A stretch of DNA of 6,904 nucleotides, from the NCBI GenBank assembly GCA_028694275.1, contig JAQUTS010000091.1:1-6904 (forward strand), in the 5' to 3' direction. Numbering within the stretch: position 1 is the stretch's first letter; each line of letters starts with the position of its first letter. Position numbers and translations under genes: made by a program. Under the pieces are notes generated by a model, which saw only the letters and a list, made by a program, of their open reading frames with translations, ran no database searches and was not told the origin of the DNA. Source of the DNA: Candidatus Gastranaerophilales bacterium (GTDB lineage: Bacteria; Cyanobacteriota; Vampirovibrionia; Gastranaerophilales; CAJFVJ01). This document shows positions 1 to 6,466 of this stretch, piece by piece.

Positions 1-1254
1 GCTTTTGATTTTATCCATCGCATAATTGAGTGCGCCTGAGTTTTCGTTGAATACATCCTGGCAGGCAATTGCCGATTGATTATAAAATTCTTTATCTTCC
101 AAAAGTCTTTGGGCATTTTCCAAGAAATCTTTTTCGTTCTTTACAAGGATTGCCGCTTTTTTGTCTTCTAAAAGTTCATAAATATCTTTGAAGTTGAATA
201 CAATATTTCCGCTGATAACAGGCTTATTGTACACGGTTGCTTCAAGAGGGTTGTGGCCTCCTGTCTCAGAAAAACTTCCGCCGATAAAAGCCATATGACA
301 GATGGAGTACATTCTTCCTAACTCGCCCATTGTATCAAGCATCAAGATGTCATTTTCATCAAGGCCGTCATTTTTACTGCGAAGCCCCCAACTGTAACCT
401 GTTTGGTCGATGAGCTCAAGCACTTGAGGATATCTTTCAGGATGGCGAGGCGCGATGATGAGTTTTAGATCAGGACATTCGTCTTTTAGTTGTTCATATA
501 CTCCCAAAACGATTTCATCTTCGCCTTCATGGGTACTTCCTGCGACAAAAACTCTATTTTGGTTGAGCTTAAGAGAGTACGCAAGGTGTTTTATATCATC
601 ACTGTCTAATATATTTGTCATGTTGAATTTCAAATTCCCCATAACTTCTGTGATTTCACTTGGAGCACCTATATCAGCTATGCGTTCTTTATCCGCAATT
701 GTTTGCATAAGTATAGAGGCATAGTTTTTGAGAATTCTTTTGAAAAAGAAGGAGAATTTTTTGTACCCGCAATATGAATTTGGTGAAATTCTTCCGTTTA
801 TTATCATAAGAGGTATTTTTCGTTTTTTGAGTTCGTTTGCAAAGTTTGGCCATATTTCTGTTTCTGCAATGACTACAAGACTGGGTCTGATTGCTTTTAT
901 GGCAAATAATACGCTCAAAAAGAAATCATACGGGAAGTATATTATTGCATCGGTGTGGTATTTGAGTTTTTTGTTAGCGACTTCTTGTCCTGTTTTTGTG
1001 ACGGTTGAGAGGACGATATTTTTGGTCGGATATTCTTTTTTGAGATTTTTGACAAGACTTTCTATCGCATTGACTTCACCCACGGATACGGCATGAACCC
1101 ATATGGTCGGGCGTTTTGGAAGGTTGACTGAATAAAAACCCAGCTTTTCCCAAAATCCTGCTCTAAATTTAGGCTTTATCAAAAATGCAACAAGCACTAC
1201 AGACCAAAACAAAAACAGAGCCAAAACTAAAAACAAATTATAAACTAAATACAT
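1..1254 (-). CDS. waaA: 3-deoxy-D-manno-octulosonic acid (Kdo) transferase, 3' end cut by window edge
   Basis: This enzyme moves Kdo from CMP-Kdo onto the lipid A precursor at the inner face of the inner membrane, the first step of LPS core assembly. The frame stays open for 418 codons to base 1; family members are usually about 420-430 residues, so only a few C-terminal residues should be missing. Residues 1-25 are a hydrophobic membrane anchor. Family motifs follow in order: HAVSVGE (54-60, including the conserved Glu of the N-terminal Kdo-transferase domain), ETEIWPN (131-137), NGRIS (153-157), MGNLKF (205-210), AGSTHEGE (238-245), APRHPER (268-274) and GGSFSETGGHNPLEA (325-339), the last typical of the nucleotide-sugar-binding C-terminal domain. 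The ATG start at 1254 is supported by AAAGGAG at 1261-1267, six bases upstream. It lies 86 bases downstream of the DUF4127 gene on the same strand and may share its transcript. The number of Kdo residues added cannot be read from sequence. Confidence 0.96.
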   Translation of the reverse strand, partial: MYLVYNLFLVLALFLFWSVVLVAFLIKPKFRAGFWEKLGFYSVNLPKRPTIWVHAVSVGEVNAIESLVKNLKKEYPTKNIVLSTVTKTGQEVANKKLKYHTDAIIYFPYDFFLSVLFAIKAIRPSLVVIAETEIWPNFANELKKRKIPLMIINGRISPNSYCGYKKFSFFFKRILKNYASILMQTIADKERIADIGAPSEITEVMGNLKFNMTNILDSDDIKHLAYSLKLNQNRVFVAGSTHEGEDEIVLGVYEQLKDECPDLKLIIAPRHPERYPQVLELIDQTGYSWGLRSKNDGLDENDILMLDTMGELGRMYSICHMAFIGGSFSETGGHNPLEATVYNKPVISGNIVFNFKDIYELLEDKKAAILVKNEKDFLENAQRLLEDKEFYNQSAIACQDVFNENSGALNYAMDKIKS

Positions 1255-1272
1255 TACTCACTCCTTTAGAAT

Positions 1273-1310
1273 GCTTTGATTTTTATTTTATTGTAAAAAA
1301 AATTCAAAGC
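1273..1310. repeat. Imperfect inverted repeat (hairpin) between the DUF4127 gene and waaA
   Basis: GCTTTGA at 1273-1279 pairs exactly with TCAAAGC at 1304-1310. After one T:T mismatch the arms continue with four A:T pairs (1281-1284 with 1299-1302), then one A:A mismatch and three more A:T pairs around a small loop. It lies in the 86-base gap, between the DUF4127 stop codon and the waaA ribosome binding site. Neither strand carries a T-run directly after the stem, so it is not a standard intrinsic terminator. It could be an RNA processing or stabilising hairpin, an attenuator ahead of waaA, or a chance effect of AT-rich sequence. Confidence 0.5.
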
Positions 1311-1340
1311 AAAGTTAAATCAGGCGTGATTTTGTATCTC

Positions 1341-2723
1341 TTAACAAAAATCCACTCCTATTTCAAAAGTTCTATCCCAAGGAAAATAAAATCTGCAATT
1401 TTCAAAGACCGCACCCGTATAGGCTTGGACTTTTTTAATATATTCTATGTAGGCAAATTCCATATCAAAATCGGGGCTTTTTCTTATTTCTTGGCGAAGA
1501 TTTGCCTGATATGCCCATTCATCAAGGAGTCTTGTTGCGATTATTCTGTTGAATTTTTCTTCATCGAAGATGTTTTTTTGTTTGCAAATATACGCGATTA
1601 TACTCATCGAAAGTACACATCCGAGTGTATTTGCGGTTGTATTCCATCCCGCGTAGCCAAGTAAGGACTCAGATTTTTTCTTTGATAAAAGTTCTTCGAT
1701 GAGTTTATTATCGGATCCGTTTGCAAGTTTGATATCAGCAATAGCGTATGGCGTTGTGGGTTCTATAAAATCAGCACTTTTTCCGTCATTAAATATCTGC
1801 ATGGCAAGATCATCCTGAATATGCTCAGGGGTATTGATATATAAGCTAAAATCACCATCAGGAGCACTTATTGCCCCGGCTATTGAAAGTTGGCCAAGGA
1901 GTGAGTTTTCGATTGTGACATCTTCATATCTTGAGATTATATTTTTTGAGTCAGGATATGAATATATGGGAGTGATTTTGGTCTGTGTTTGATAAAAATC
2001 CCCGAACGCTCTTGCCAAAAGAGTCAGAGGGATTTCGTCCGCACCTGTTTTTATGCAGGCTTTTAGGTTTTTATTTTTGATAATTTTATCAAGCTTTTGC
2101 CCTTCTTGAACATTCAGCCCAAATTCTGCCGTGTCATCTTGAGAGATTACAAAATAATCAAAGAGGTTTTTTTCTGATAATTCCAGATAAAATTCATTTA
2201 TTTCATAGTTTCTTTTTCTGGTTTGAAGATAGTCCTCAAGGATATTTGCAGGTATTTTATGTTCGGGCATCGAACCTGTTTTGTGGCTTTTGTATGAATA
2301 TTCAAAAAGCTGTGTACCGTATGTATTCCAGTAGGGCTTTTCTTCTTCGTTTACATTGTTGTTTGATATGCGCATAATACTGCTTGTGGCAAGGATTTTG
2401 GCGTTTGATGCTTTGAGAAGTTTGATTGTTTGGGTGATTTTGTTTTCGATTTCATCTTGTGTTATTTCTATTCTTCTTGATGCGACAAGTCCCCCATATG
2501 CAATAGTATCAAGAGCCAAAATAGCGTAATCTATTTGGTTTTGGTCAATTGTTTTTTGCATCCATTCAAGGATTTTGGGGTAATTTGCATAAGTTGTGAG
2601 TCCGCCCAAAAATTCTCTTGGCGGAATAAAAATATTCGCTTCTTTGCATAAAGAAGCCGTCTGTACAGGCAAATCGTAGCATACAGGCCTATTATCTATC
2701 GGAATAATCAGAATGTTTATCAT
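1341..2723 (-). CDS. DUF4127 family protein, function unknown
   Basis: This 460-residue protein matches the DUF4127 pattern as I know it: PIDNRP near the N-terminus (8-13), a PP..FLGG segment (34-41), LDTIAYGGLVASR (71-83), SQDDTAEFG (194-202), KTGADE (225-230), GYAGWNTTANTLG (356-368) and a PWDRTFE tail (448-454). The biochemical role of the family is not known to me. The invariant Asp, Arg and Asn residues clustered in these motifs look like an enzyme active site, but that is inference. No signal peptide, membrane segment or coiled coil is evident, so it is probably cytoplasmic. The gene appears intact. The ATG at 2723 has GAGGTGG at 2736-2742, with a rather long spacing of 12 bases. It is divergent from the murF operon and precedes waaA on the same strand, so an envelope-related role is possible but unproven. 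Confidence 0.9.
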   Translation of the reverse strand: MINILIIPIDNRPVCYDLPVQTASLCKEANIFIPPREFLGGLTTYANYPKILEWMQKTIDQNQIDYAILALDTIAYGGLVASRRIEITQDEIENKITQTIKLLKASNAKILATSSIMRISNNNVNEEEKPYWNTYGTQLFEYSYKSHKTGSMPEHKIPANILEDYLQTRKRNYEINEFYLELSEKNLFDYFVISQDDTAEFGLNVQEGQKLDKIIKNKNLKACIKTGADEIPLTLLARAFGDFYQTQTKITPIYSYPDSKNIISRYEDVTIENSLLGQLSIAGAISAPDGDFSLYINTPEHIQDDLAMQIFNDGKSADFIEPTTPYAIADIKLANGSDNKLIEELLSKKKSESLLGYAGWNTTANTLGCVLSMSIIAYICKQKNIFDEEKFNRIIATRLLDEWAYQANLRQEIRKSPDFDMEFAYIEYIKKVQAYTGAVFENCRFYFPWDRTFEIGVDFC

Positions 2724-2744
2724 AAATATATTAAACCACCTCGT

Positions 2745-2761
2745 TTCTTGCGTGGCAAGAA
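2745..2761. repeat. Perfect 7-bp inverted repeat upstream of the DUF4127 gene
   Basis: TTCTTGC at 2745-2751 and GCAAGAA at 2755-2761 are exact reverse complements around a 3-base GTG spacer. On the minus strand the repeat ends two bases before the GAGGTGG ribosome binding site of the DUF4127 gene. It would therefore be a hairpin in that mRNA leader if transcription starts upstream of it. It could instead act as a DNA operator: the spacer of three gives a 17-bp dyad, a size bound by many dimeric repressors. No T-run follows on either strand, so a terminator is unlikely. Confidence 0.6.
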
Positions 2762-2787
2762 TTTGGCTTTGTTAAAAAAAGTTATTA

Positions 2788-2817
2788 AATTTACATAAAA
2801 TCTTACTTTGCAGTAAA
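2788..2817 (-). promoter_or_regulatory. Weak candidate promoter for the DUF4127 gene
   Basis: On the minus strand, TTTACT (2817-2812) and TAAATT (2793-2788) are separated by 18 bases, each matching four of six bases of the sigma70 -35 and -10 consensus. Transcription from it would give a leader of roughly 55-60 bases containing the inverted repeat at 2745-2761. In sequence this AT-rich, such matches arise easily, so the support is weak. Confidence 0.3.
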
Positions 2818-2819
2818 AT
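2790..2819 (+). promoter_or_regulatory. Candidate sigma70-type promoter of the murF-mraY-murD-ftsW operon
   Basis: TTTACA (2790-2795) and TAAAAT (2814-2819), 18 bases apart, each match five of six bases of the -35 and -10 consensus. The implied start near 2826 leaves a leader of only about 15 bases, just enough for the murF ribosome binding site (AAAGAGG, 2828-2834). A short dyad, TTACT-TTGC-AGTAA (2803-2816), overlaps the -10 box and could be an operator. It is the only good promoter seen ahead of the four overlapping genes. Confidence 0.55.
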
Positions 2820-2839
2820 TTAATTAGAAAGAGGATCGG

Positions 2840-4177
2840 ATGAAATTTTCACTGGATGATATAGTAAAAATAACCAAGGCGAAGGTTTTGTATTCGACAA
2901 ATCCAAGCGGTATGTTTTCTTTTTCGACGGATACACGCAATATTTCGCCTGAGCAGATTTATATCCCTATTAGAGGGGAGAATTTTGACGGGCATGATTT
3001 TATTGGAGCAGCCATTGAAAAATCCGCGCGCGGGTTTTTTATTGAATCATCACACGTTACACATCTTGAATCTTTGCCAAAAGCCAAGTTTGCACTGGAA
3101 GTTCCTGATACAAAAGAGGCTTATCTTGCTTTGGCCTCTCATTACCGTGATCAGGTTTCTCCTATAGTTATCGGGATTACAGGCAGCAGTGGCAAAACAA
3201 CTGTAAAAGAGATGATTTCAATAGTTTTGTCCAAAAGATACAAAGTTCACAAGACAAAGCTCAATCACAATAATGAAATCGGGCTTGCTCAGACTATATT
3301 TGAGATGCCCCAAGATACAGAGATTTTGGTCGCTGAGATGGGTATGCGCGGGCTTGGTGAGATAGAATTTTTGGCCAAATATGCCAAACCTGATATCGCC
3401 GTAATTACAAATATAGGCCTCGCTCATATAGGCAGACTTGGTTCTCAGGAAAACATCGCAAAAGCCAAATGCGAGATAACCAAATATCTTCATGAAGAGG
3501 GGCTTTTGATAGCTTGTGATAATGAGCTCATAAGAAAATATGCAGATGTTAAAAACAAAATATATTATTCTTTGGAAAATTCCAAACTCAAAAACATAGA
3601 AAAAAGCTCCAATTCTGTTTCTTTTGAATACAAAAAACACAAATATACTTTGAATGTTCTTGGTGATTATAATATCTTAAACGCTTTGAGCGCAATAGAA
3701 ACAGGCCAAAAACTGGGTGTGCCCGATTCTAAAATAGCTGAGGCTTTGCGTGAATATGCGCCGATGGATAATCGCGGTGCGACGGTAGAAGTCGGTAATT
3801 TCACTGTTCTGACGGATTATTACAATGCCAACCCCGAGTCGATGAAAGCTTCTATACAGGCGGCTTTGGATGCTTATGGCGAGGTTTCTTTGCTCTTGGG
3901 CGATATGGGCGAACTTGGTGATAAAGAAGTTTGTTATCATCGCGAGCTTGGCAGGTTTTTGAAAGGCAAAAAAATAAAAAAACTTATTACTGTAGGTTCT
4001 TTGGCGGCAAATATTGCCAAATCTTCTAAACTTGATGATGTTAAAGTTTTTAAAGACACAAAAGAAGTTGCGGAATATCTCAAAAATATAGAAGAAAAAA
4101 CAGTTTTGCTTATGAAAGCATCACGTTCTATGAAATTTGAAAATATCTTGGAAGAATTGAAAGGGTTAATTGCATGA
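2840..4177 (+). CDS. murF: UDP-N-acetylmuramoyl-tripeptide--D-alanyl-D-alanine ligase
   Basis: MurF uses ATP to join D-Ala-D-Ala to the UDP-MurNAc-tripeptide, the last cytoplasmic step of the peptidoglycan precursor. The 445-residue length is normal for the family. The N-terminal UDP-precursor-binding domain has STDTRN (29-34) and RGENFDGHDF (45-54). The central ATPase has the P-loop GITGSSGKTT (112-121), LNHNNEIG (141-148), EMGMRGLGEI (166-175) and NIGLAHIGRLGS (191-202). The C-terminal domain has DYYNANPESM (326-335), LGDMGELG (353-360) and a KASRSMKFE segment (426-434). P-loop, spacing and DYYNANP distinguish it from MurC, MurD and MurE. The ATG is set by AAAGAGG at 2828-2834, five bases upstream. 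It is first in its transcription unit, divergent from the DUF4127 gene, and its stop overlaps the mraY start by four bases (ATGA). No murE lies directly upstream, where it sits in the classical dcw order. Confidence 0.97.
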   Translation: MKFSLDDIVKITKAKVLYSTNPSGMFSFSTDTRNISPEQIYIPIRGENFDGHDFIGAAIEKSARGFFIESSHVTHLESLPKAKFALEVPDTKEAYLALASHYRDQVSPIVIGITGSSGKTTVKEMISIVLSKRYKVHKTKLNHNNEIGLAQTIFEMPQDTEILVAEMGMRGLGEIEFLAKYAKPDIAVITNIGLAHIGRLGSQENIAKAKCEITKYLHEEGLLIACDNELIRKYADVKNKIYYSLENSKLKNIEKSSNSVSFEYKKHKYTLNVLGDYNILNALSAIETGQKLGVPDSKIAEALREYAPMDNRGATVEVGNFTVLTDYYNANPESMKASIQAALDAYGEVSLLLGDMGELGDKEVCYHRELGRFLKGKKIKKLITVGSLAANIAKSSKLDDVKVFKDTKEVAEYLKNIEEKTVLLMKASRSMKFENILEELKGLIA

Positions 4178-5127
4178 CAATTATTTATGTTGCCGGATTG
4201 ATGGCGTTGTTGTTGACGTTGATTTTGGGCAGGCCTTATATAGAGTTTTTGAAAAAATACTTTGCCGGGCAATATATTAATCAAATGGCACCTGAAAACC
4301 ACTCTCAAAAAGCAGGAACTCCGACTATGGGCGGGCTTGTGATTTCTGATTGTGCTTTGATTGCCATTATTTTGTCTTTTATTATGATGCAAAGAGTTAG
4401 TGTTGATTCGGCGATTGCCGTTGTGGTGCTGGTTATGTACACGGTGATAGGTTTTTGGGATGATTATCAAAAAAATAAACACAAGGCCAATAATGGGCTG
4501 AAACCCAGAGGTAAAATGGCTCTGCAGCTTTTTGCCGCAGCTATCCCTTCTTTGTATATGATTCACACGGGAGAAACTTCTATTGGCGGAATTGATTTTG
4601 GTGTGTTTTATTTCTTTATTTCAATGTTTATAATTGTCGGCGCGTCAAATGCTGTTAATTTGACCGATGGTTTGGATGGTTTGGCTGCAGGTTTGAGCGT
4701 GTTTTCATTTTTGGCTTGCACCGTTATATTTGGTGTTCAAGGAGAAATTGAGCTCGCCGTAATTTCTGCTTCTGTTGCCTGTGCGTGCGGAGGGTTCTTG
4801 TATTACAATTACAACCCCGCAAAAGTTTTTATGGGCGATACAGGAAGCCTTGCTTTGGGCGGACTGTTGGGTGTGTTAGGAGTTTTGGGCAAGTTTGAAT
4901 TGTTGCTCATTCCTATTGCTTTGGTTTTTATTATTGAAACTTTGTCTGTCATTATTCAGGTAGCCAGTTTCAAACTTACAGGCAAAAGAGTCTTTAAAAT
5001 GGCTCCTATTCATCATCATTTTGAGCTTTTGGGCTGGTCTGAGATGAAGGTTGTAAAAGTATTTTGGACAATAGGCGGAGTCTTTGCTTTGTTAACTGTT
5101 TTGGGAGTTGTTTATGGACTTTTCTAA
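4174..5127 (+). CDS. mraY: Phospho-N-acetylmuramoyl-pentapeptide-transferase
   Basis: MraY transfers phospho-MurNAc-pentapeptide from the UDP precursor to undecaprenyl phosphate, making lipid I on the inner face of the cytoplasmic membrane. The 317-residue protein is close to the shorter Gram-positive-type family size and shorter than the 360 residues of E. coli MraY. About ten hydrophobic segments are spread along its length. Diagnostic motifs are all present: KAGTPTMGGL (46-55), FWDDYQK (94-100, the paired catalytic Asp), NLTDGLDGL (162-170), MGDTGSLALGG (220-230, the Mg-binding Asp at 222) and MAPIHHHFE (276-284). The histidine run separates it from WecA-type transferases. AAAGGG at 4160-4165 lies eight bases before the ATG, inside the end of murF. 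The four-base overlap with murF and 14-base overlap with murD suggest translational coupling. Confidence 0.97.
   Translation: MTIIYVAGLMALLLTLILGRPYIEFLKKYFAGQYINQMAPENHSQKAGTPTMGGLVISDCALIAIILSFIMMQRVSVDSAIAVVVLVMYTVIGFWDDYQKNKHKANNGLKPRGKMALQLFAAAIPSLYMIHTGETSIGGIDFGVFYFFISMFIIVGASNAVNLTDGLDGLAAGLSVFSFLACTVIFGVQGEIELAVISASVACACGGFLYYNYNPAKVFMGDTGSLALGGLLGVLGVLGKFELLLIPIALVFIIETLSVIIQVASFKLTGKRVFKMAPIHHHFELLGWSEMKVVKVFWTIGGVFALLTVLGVVYGLF
5103..5107 (+). promoter_or_regulatory. Ribosome binding site that fixes the murD start
   Basis: GGGAG lies six bases before the ATG at 5114 and within the last codons of mraY. An in-frame TTG at 5108 also opens the reading frame, but it touches this site with no spacing, so ribosomes should start at 5114. 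The resulting protein begins MDFSNKK, two residues shorter than the longest possible frame. Confidence 0.75.
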
Positions 5128-6466
5128 CAAAAAAATATGTGTTTTAGGTCTTTCCAAAAGCGGTATTGCAGCAGCAAAGCAGCTGGCTTTGGCGGGTGCA
5201 AGTTGTCTTATCAGCGAAAAAAGAGAAAAAACCGAAGAGGATGATGCTCTTATTGAACAATTAAAAGAACTCGGCATCGAAGTCGAGATGGGTGAGCACA
5301 AAAAAGAAACCATTACGCAGAGCGATTTTATTATTACAAGCCCGGGAATCCCGCCAAAAGCCGATGTATTTAATTTGGCCAAGGTTAAGGCTATTCCTGT
5401 CTTGAGCGAGATTGATGTTGCGTATTTGCTCACAAAAACACCGTTTTTGGCAATTACTGGGACAAACGGAAAGACCACAACCACCAAGCTTCTTGCTGAA
5501 ATTATTCAAAAAAGCGGAAGAAAAACTCAAGCCTGCGGAAATATAGGACTTCCTCCTTGTGATTTGCTGCAAGAAGAATTGGATTATTTCACGCTTGAAA
5601 TAAGTTCTTTTCAGGCGGCGACAAGTCAATATTTCATGCCTTATGCGGCTTGTTTTTTGAATTATTCGCCCGATCATATCACATGGCATGGTTCAGAAGA
5701 AGAATATTTTGATGCAAAGGCCCAGCTTTTCACAGGGGTAAATGCGGCTGAGTGGGCTGTTTTGAATGCAAAAGATTCTAAGGTGATTTCACTTAAAGAT
5801 GAGTGCGAAGAGAATATTTTTACCTTTGGCAAAGAAGATGAAAATAATTGCGTATACATTGAGGATGATATCATCAAATACAAAAATGAAGACGGCGAGA
5901 TTGAAGATATTATTCCGGTGGCAGAGGTTAGTTTGATAGGTGAGCACAATCTTGAAAATATCATGTGTGCAGTCAGTATGGCCAAAATAATCGGGGTTGA
6001 AAACGAGCCTATCGCTGAGGTTCTTGCTACATTTGCGCCTCCTGAACACAGATTGGAATTTGTTGCAGAAGTGGGCGGCAAAAAATATTATAATGATTCC
6101 AAAGCTACAAATACTGATGCTGCAATCAAAGCTATAAATGCCTTTGAGGGCAAAAAGACAGTCTTGATAGCAGGCGGGCGCGATAAGATGACACCTTTGG
6201 ATGATTTTGTGGCGGCAATAAAAGAGAATATTGATTATGTGATATTATTGGGTGAAGCTACAGAACGCTTTGAGGGGGCTCTTAAAAAGGCAGGATACAA
6301 AAATATTGATAGGGCGGATGGTTTCACGGCTGCTATTGATATGGCCTCTCAAAAAGATGTGGATAATGTACTTTTAGCCCCTGCGTGTGCAAGTTTTGAT
6401 ATGTTTAAAAGCTTTGAAGAAAGAGGAGACGTTTTTAAAGAATATGTACGAGAGAAACTACAATAA
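5114..6466 (+). CDS. murD: UDP-N-acetylmuramoyl-L-alanine--D-glutamate ligase
   Basis: MurD adds D-glutamate to UDP-MurNAc-L-Ala in the cytoplasm, using ATP. From the ATG at 5114 it has 450 residues, the usual family size. The N-terminal Rossmann-like domain has VLGLSKSG (10-17), the MurD-type nucleotide-sugar-binding loop, and SPGIP (76-80). The central ATPase has the P-loop ITGTNGKTTTT (114-124), CGNIG (141-145), EISSFQ (162-167) and NYSPDHITWHGS (183-194). The C-terminal domain has PPEHRLE (309-315), NDSKATNTDA (327-336), AGGRDK (353-358) and LAPACASFDMFKSFEERG (421-438). The EISSFQ and C-terminal ASFD..K.FEERG motifs are specific to MurD among Mur ligases. It overlaps mraY by 14 bases and ftsW by 23. 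No frameshift or missing catalytic residue is seen. Confidence 0.97.
   Translation: MDFSNKKICVLGLSKSGIAAAKQLALAGASCLISEKREKTEEDDALIEQLKELGIEVEMGEHKKETITQSDFIITSPGIPPKADVFNLAKVKAIPVLSEIDVAYLLTKTPFLAITGTNGKTTTTKLLAEIIQKSGRKTQACGNIGLPPCDLLQEELDYFTLEISSFQAATSQYFMPYAACFLNYSPDHITWHGSEEEYFDAKAQLFTGVNAAEWAVLNAKDSKVISLKDECEENIFTFGKEDENNCVYIEDDIIKYKNEDGEIEDIIPVAEVSLIGEHNLENIMCAVSMAKIIGVENEPIAEVLATFAPPEHRLEFVAEVGGKKYYNDSKATNTDAAIKAINAFEGKKTVLIAGGRDKMTPLDDFVAAIKENIDYVILLGEATERFEGALKKAGYKNIDRADGFTAAIDMASQKDVDNVLLAPACASFDMFKSFEERGDVFKEYVREKLQ

Noticed and set aside
455..1096. Plus-strand open frames of 89 and 122 codons across the waaA region
   Set aside because: They lie antisense to a reading frame with all WaaA motifs and resemble no family I know.
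1185..1664. Plus-strand frame of 159 codons spanning the gap and the 3' end of the DUF4127 gene
   Set aside because: It overlaps conserved coding sequence on the other strand, and its Lys/Phe/Ile-rich translation looks like noise from AT-rich DNA.
2745..2761. Intrinsic terminator
   Set aside because: The stem is only 7 bp, neither strand has a T-run after it, and it lies between the 5' ends of two divergent genes, where a terminator is not expected.
3218..4566. Minus-strand frames of 140, 87 and 209 codons under murF and mraY
   Set aside because: They are shadows of the two well-supported genes; the 209-codon frame crosses the murF/mraY junction and has a low-complexity His/Asn/Gln-rich translation.
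5108..5110. TTG as the murD start
   Set aside because: It directly abuts the GGGAG site with no spacing, while the ATG at 5114 has normal six-base spacing and gives the usual MurD N-terminus.
5092..6081. Minus-strand frames of 86 to 142 codons under murD
   Set aside because: They are antisense to an intact MurD with every family motif, and no recognisable domain appears in them.
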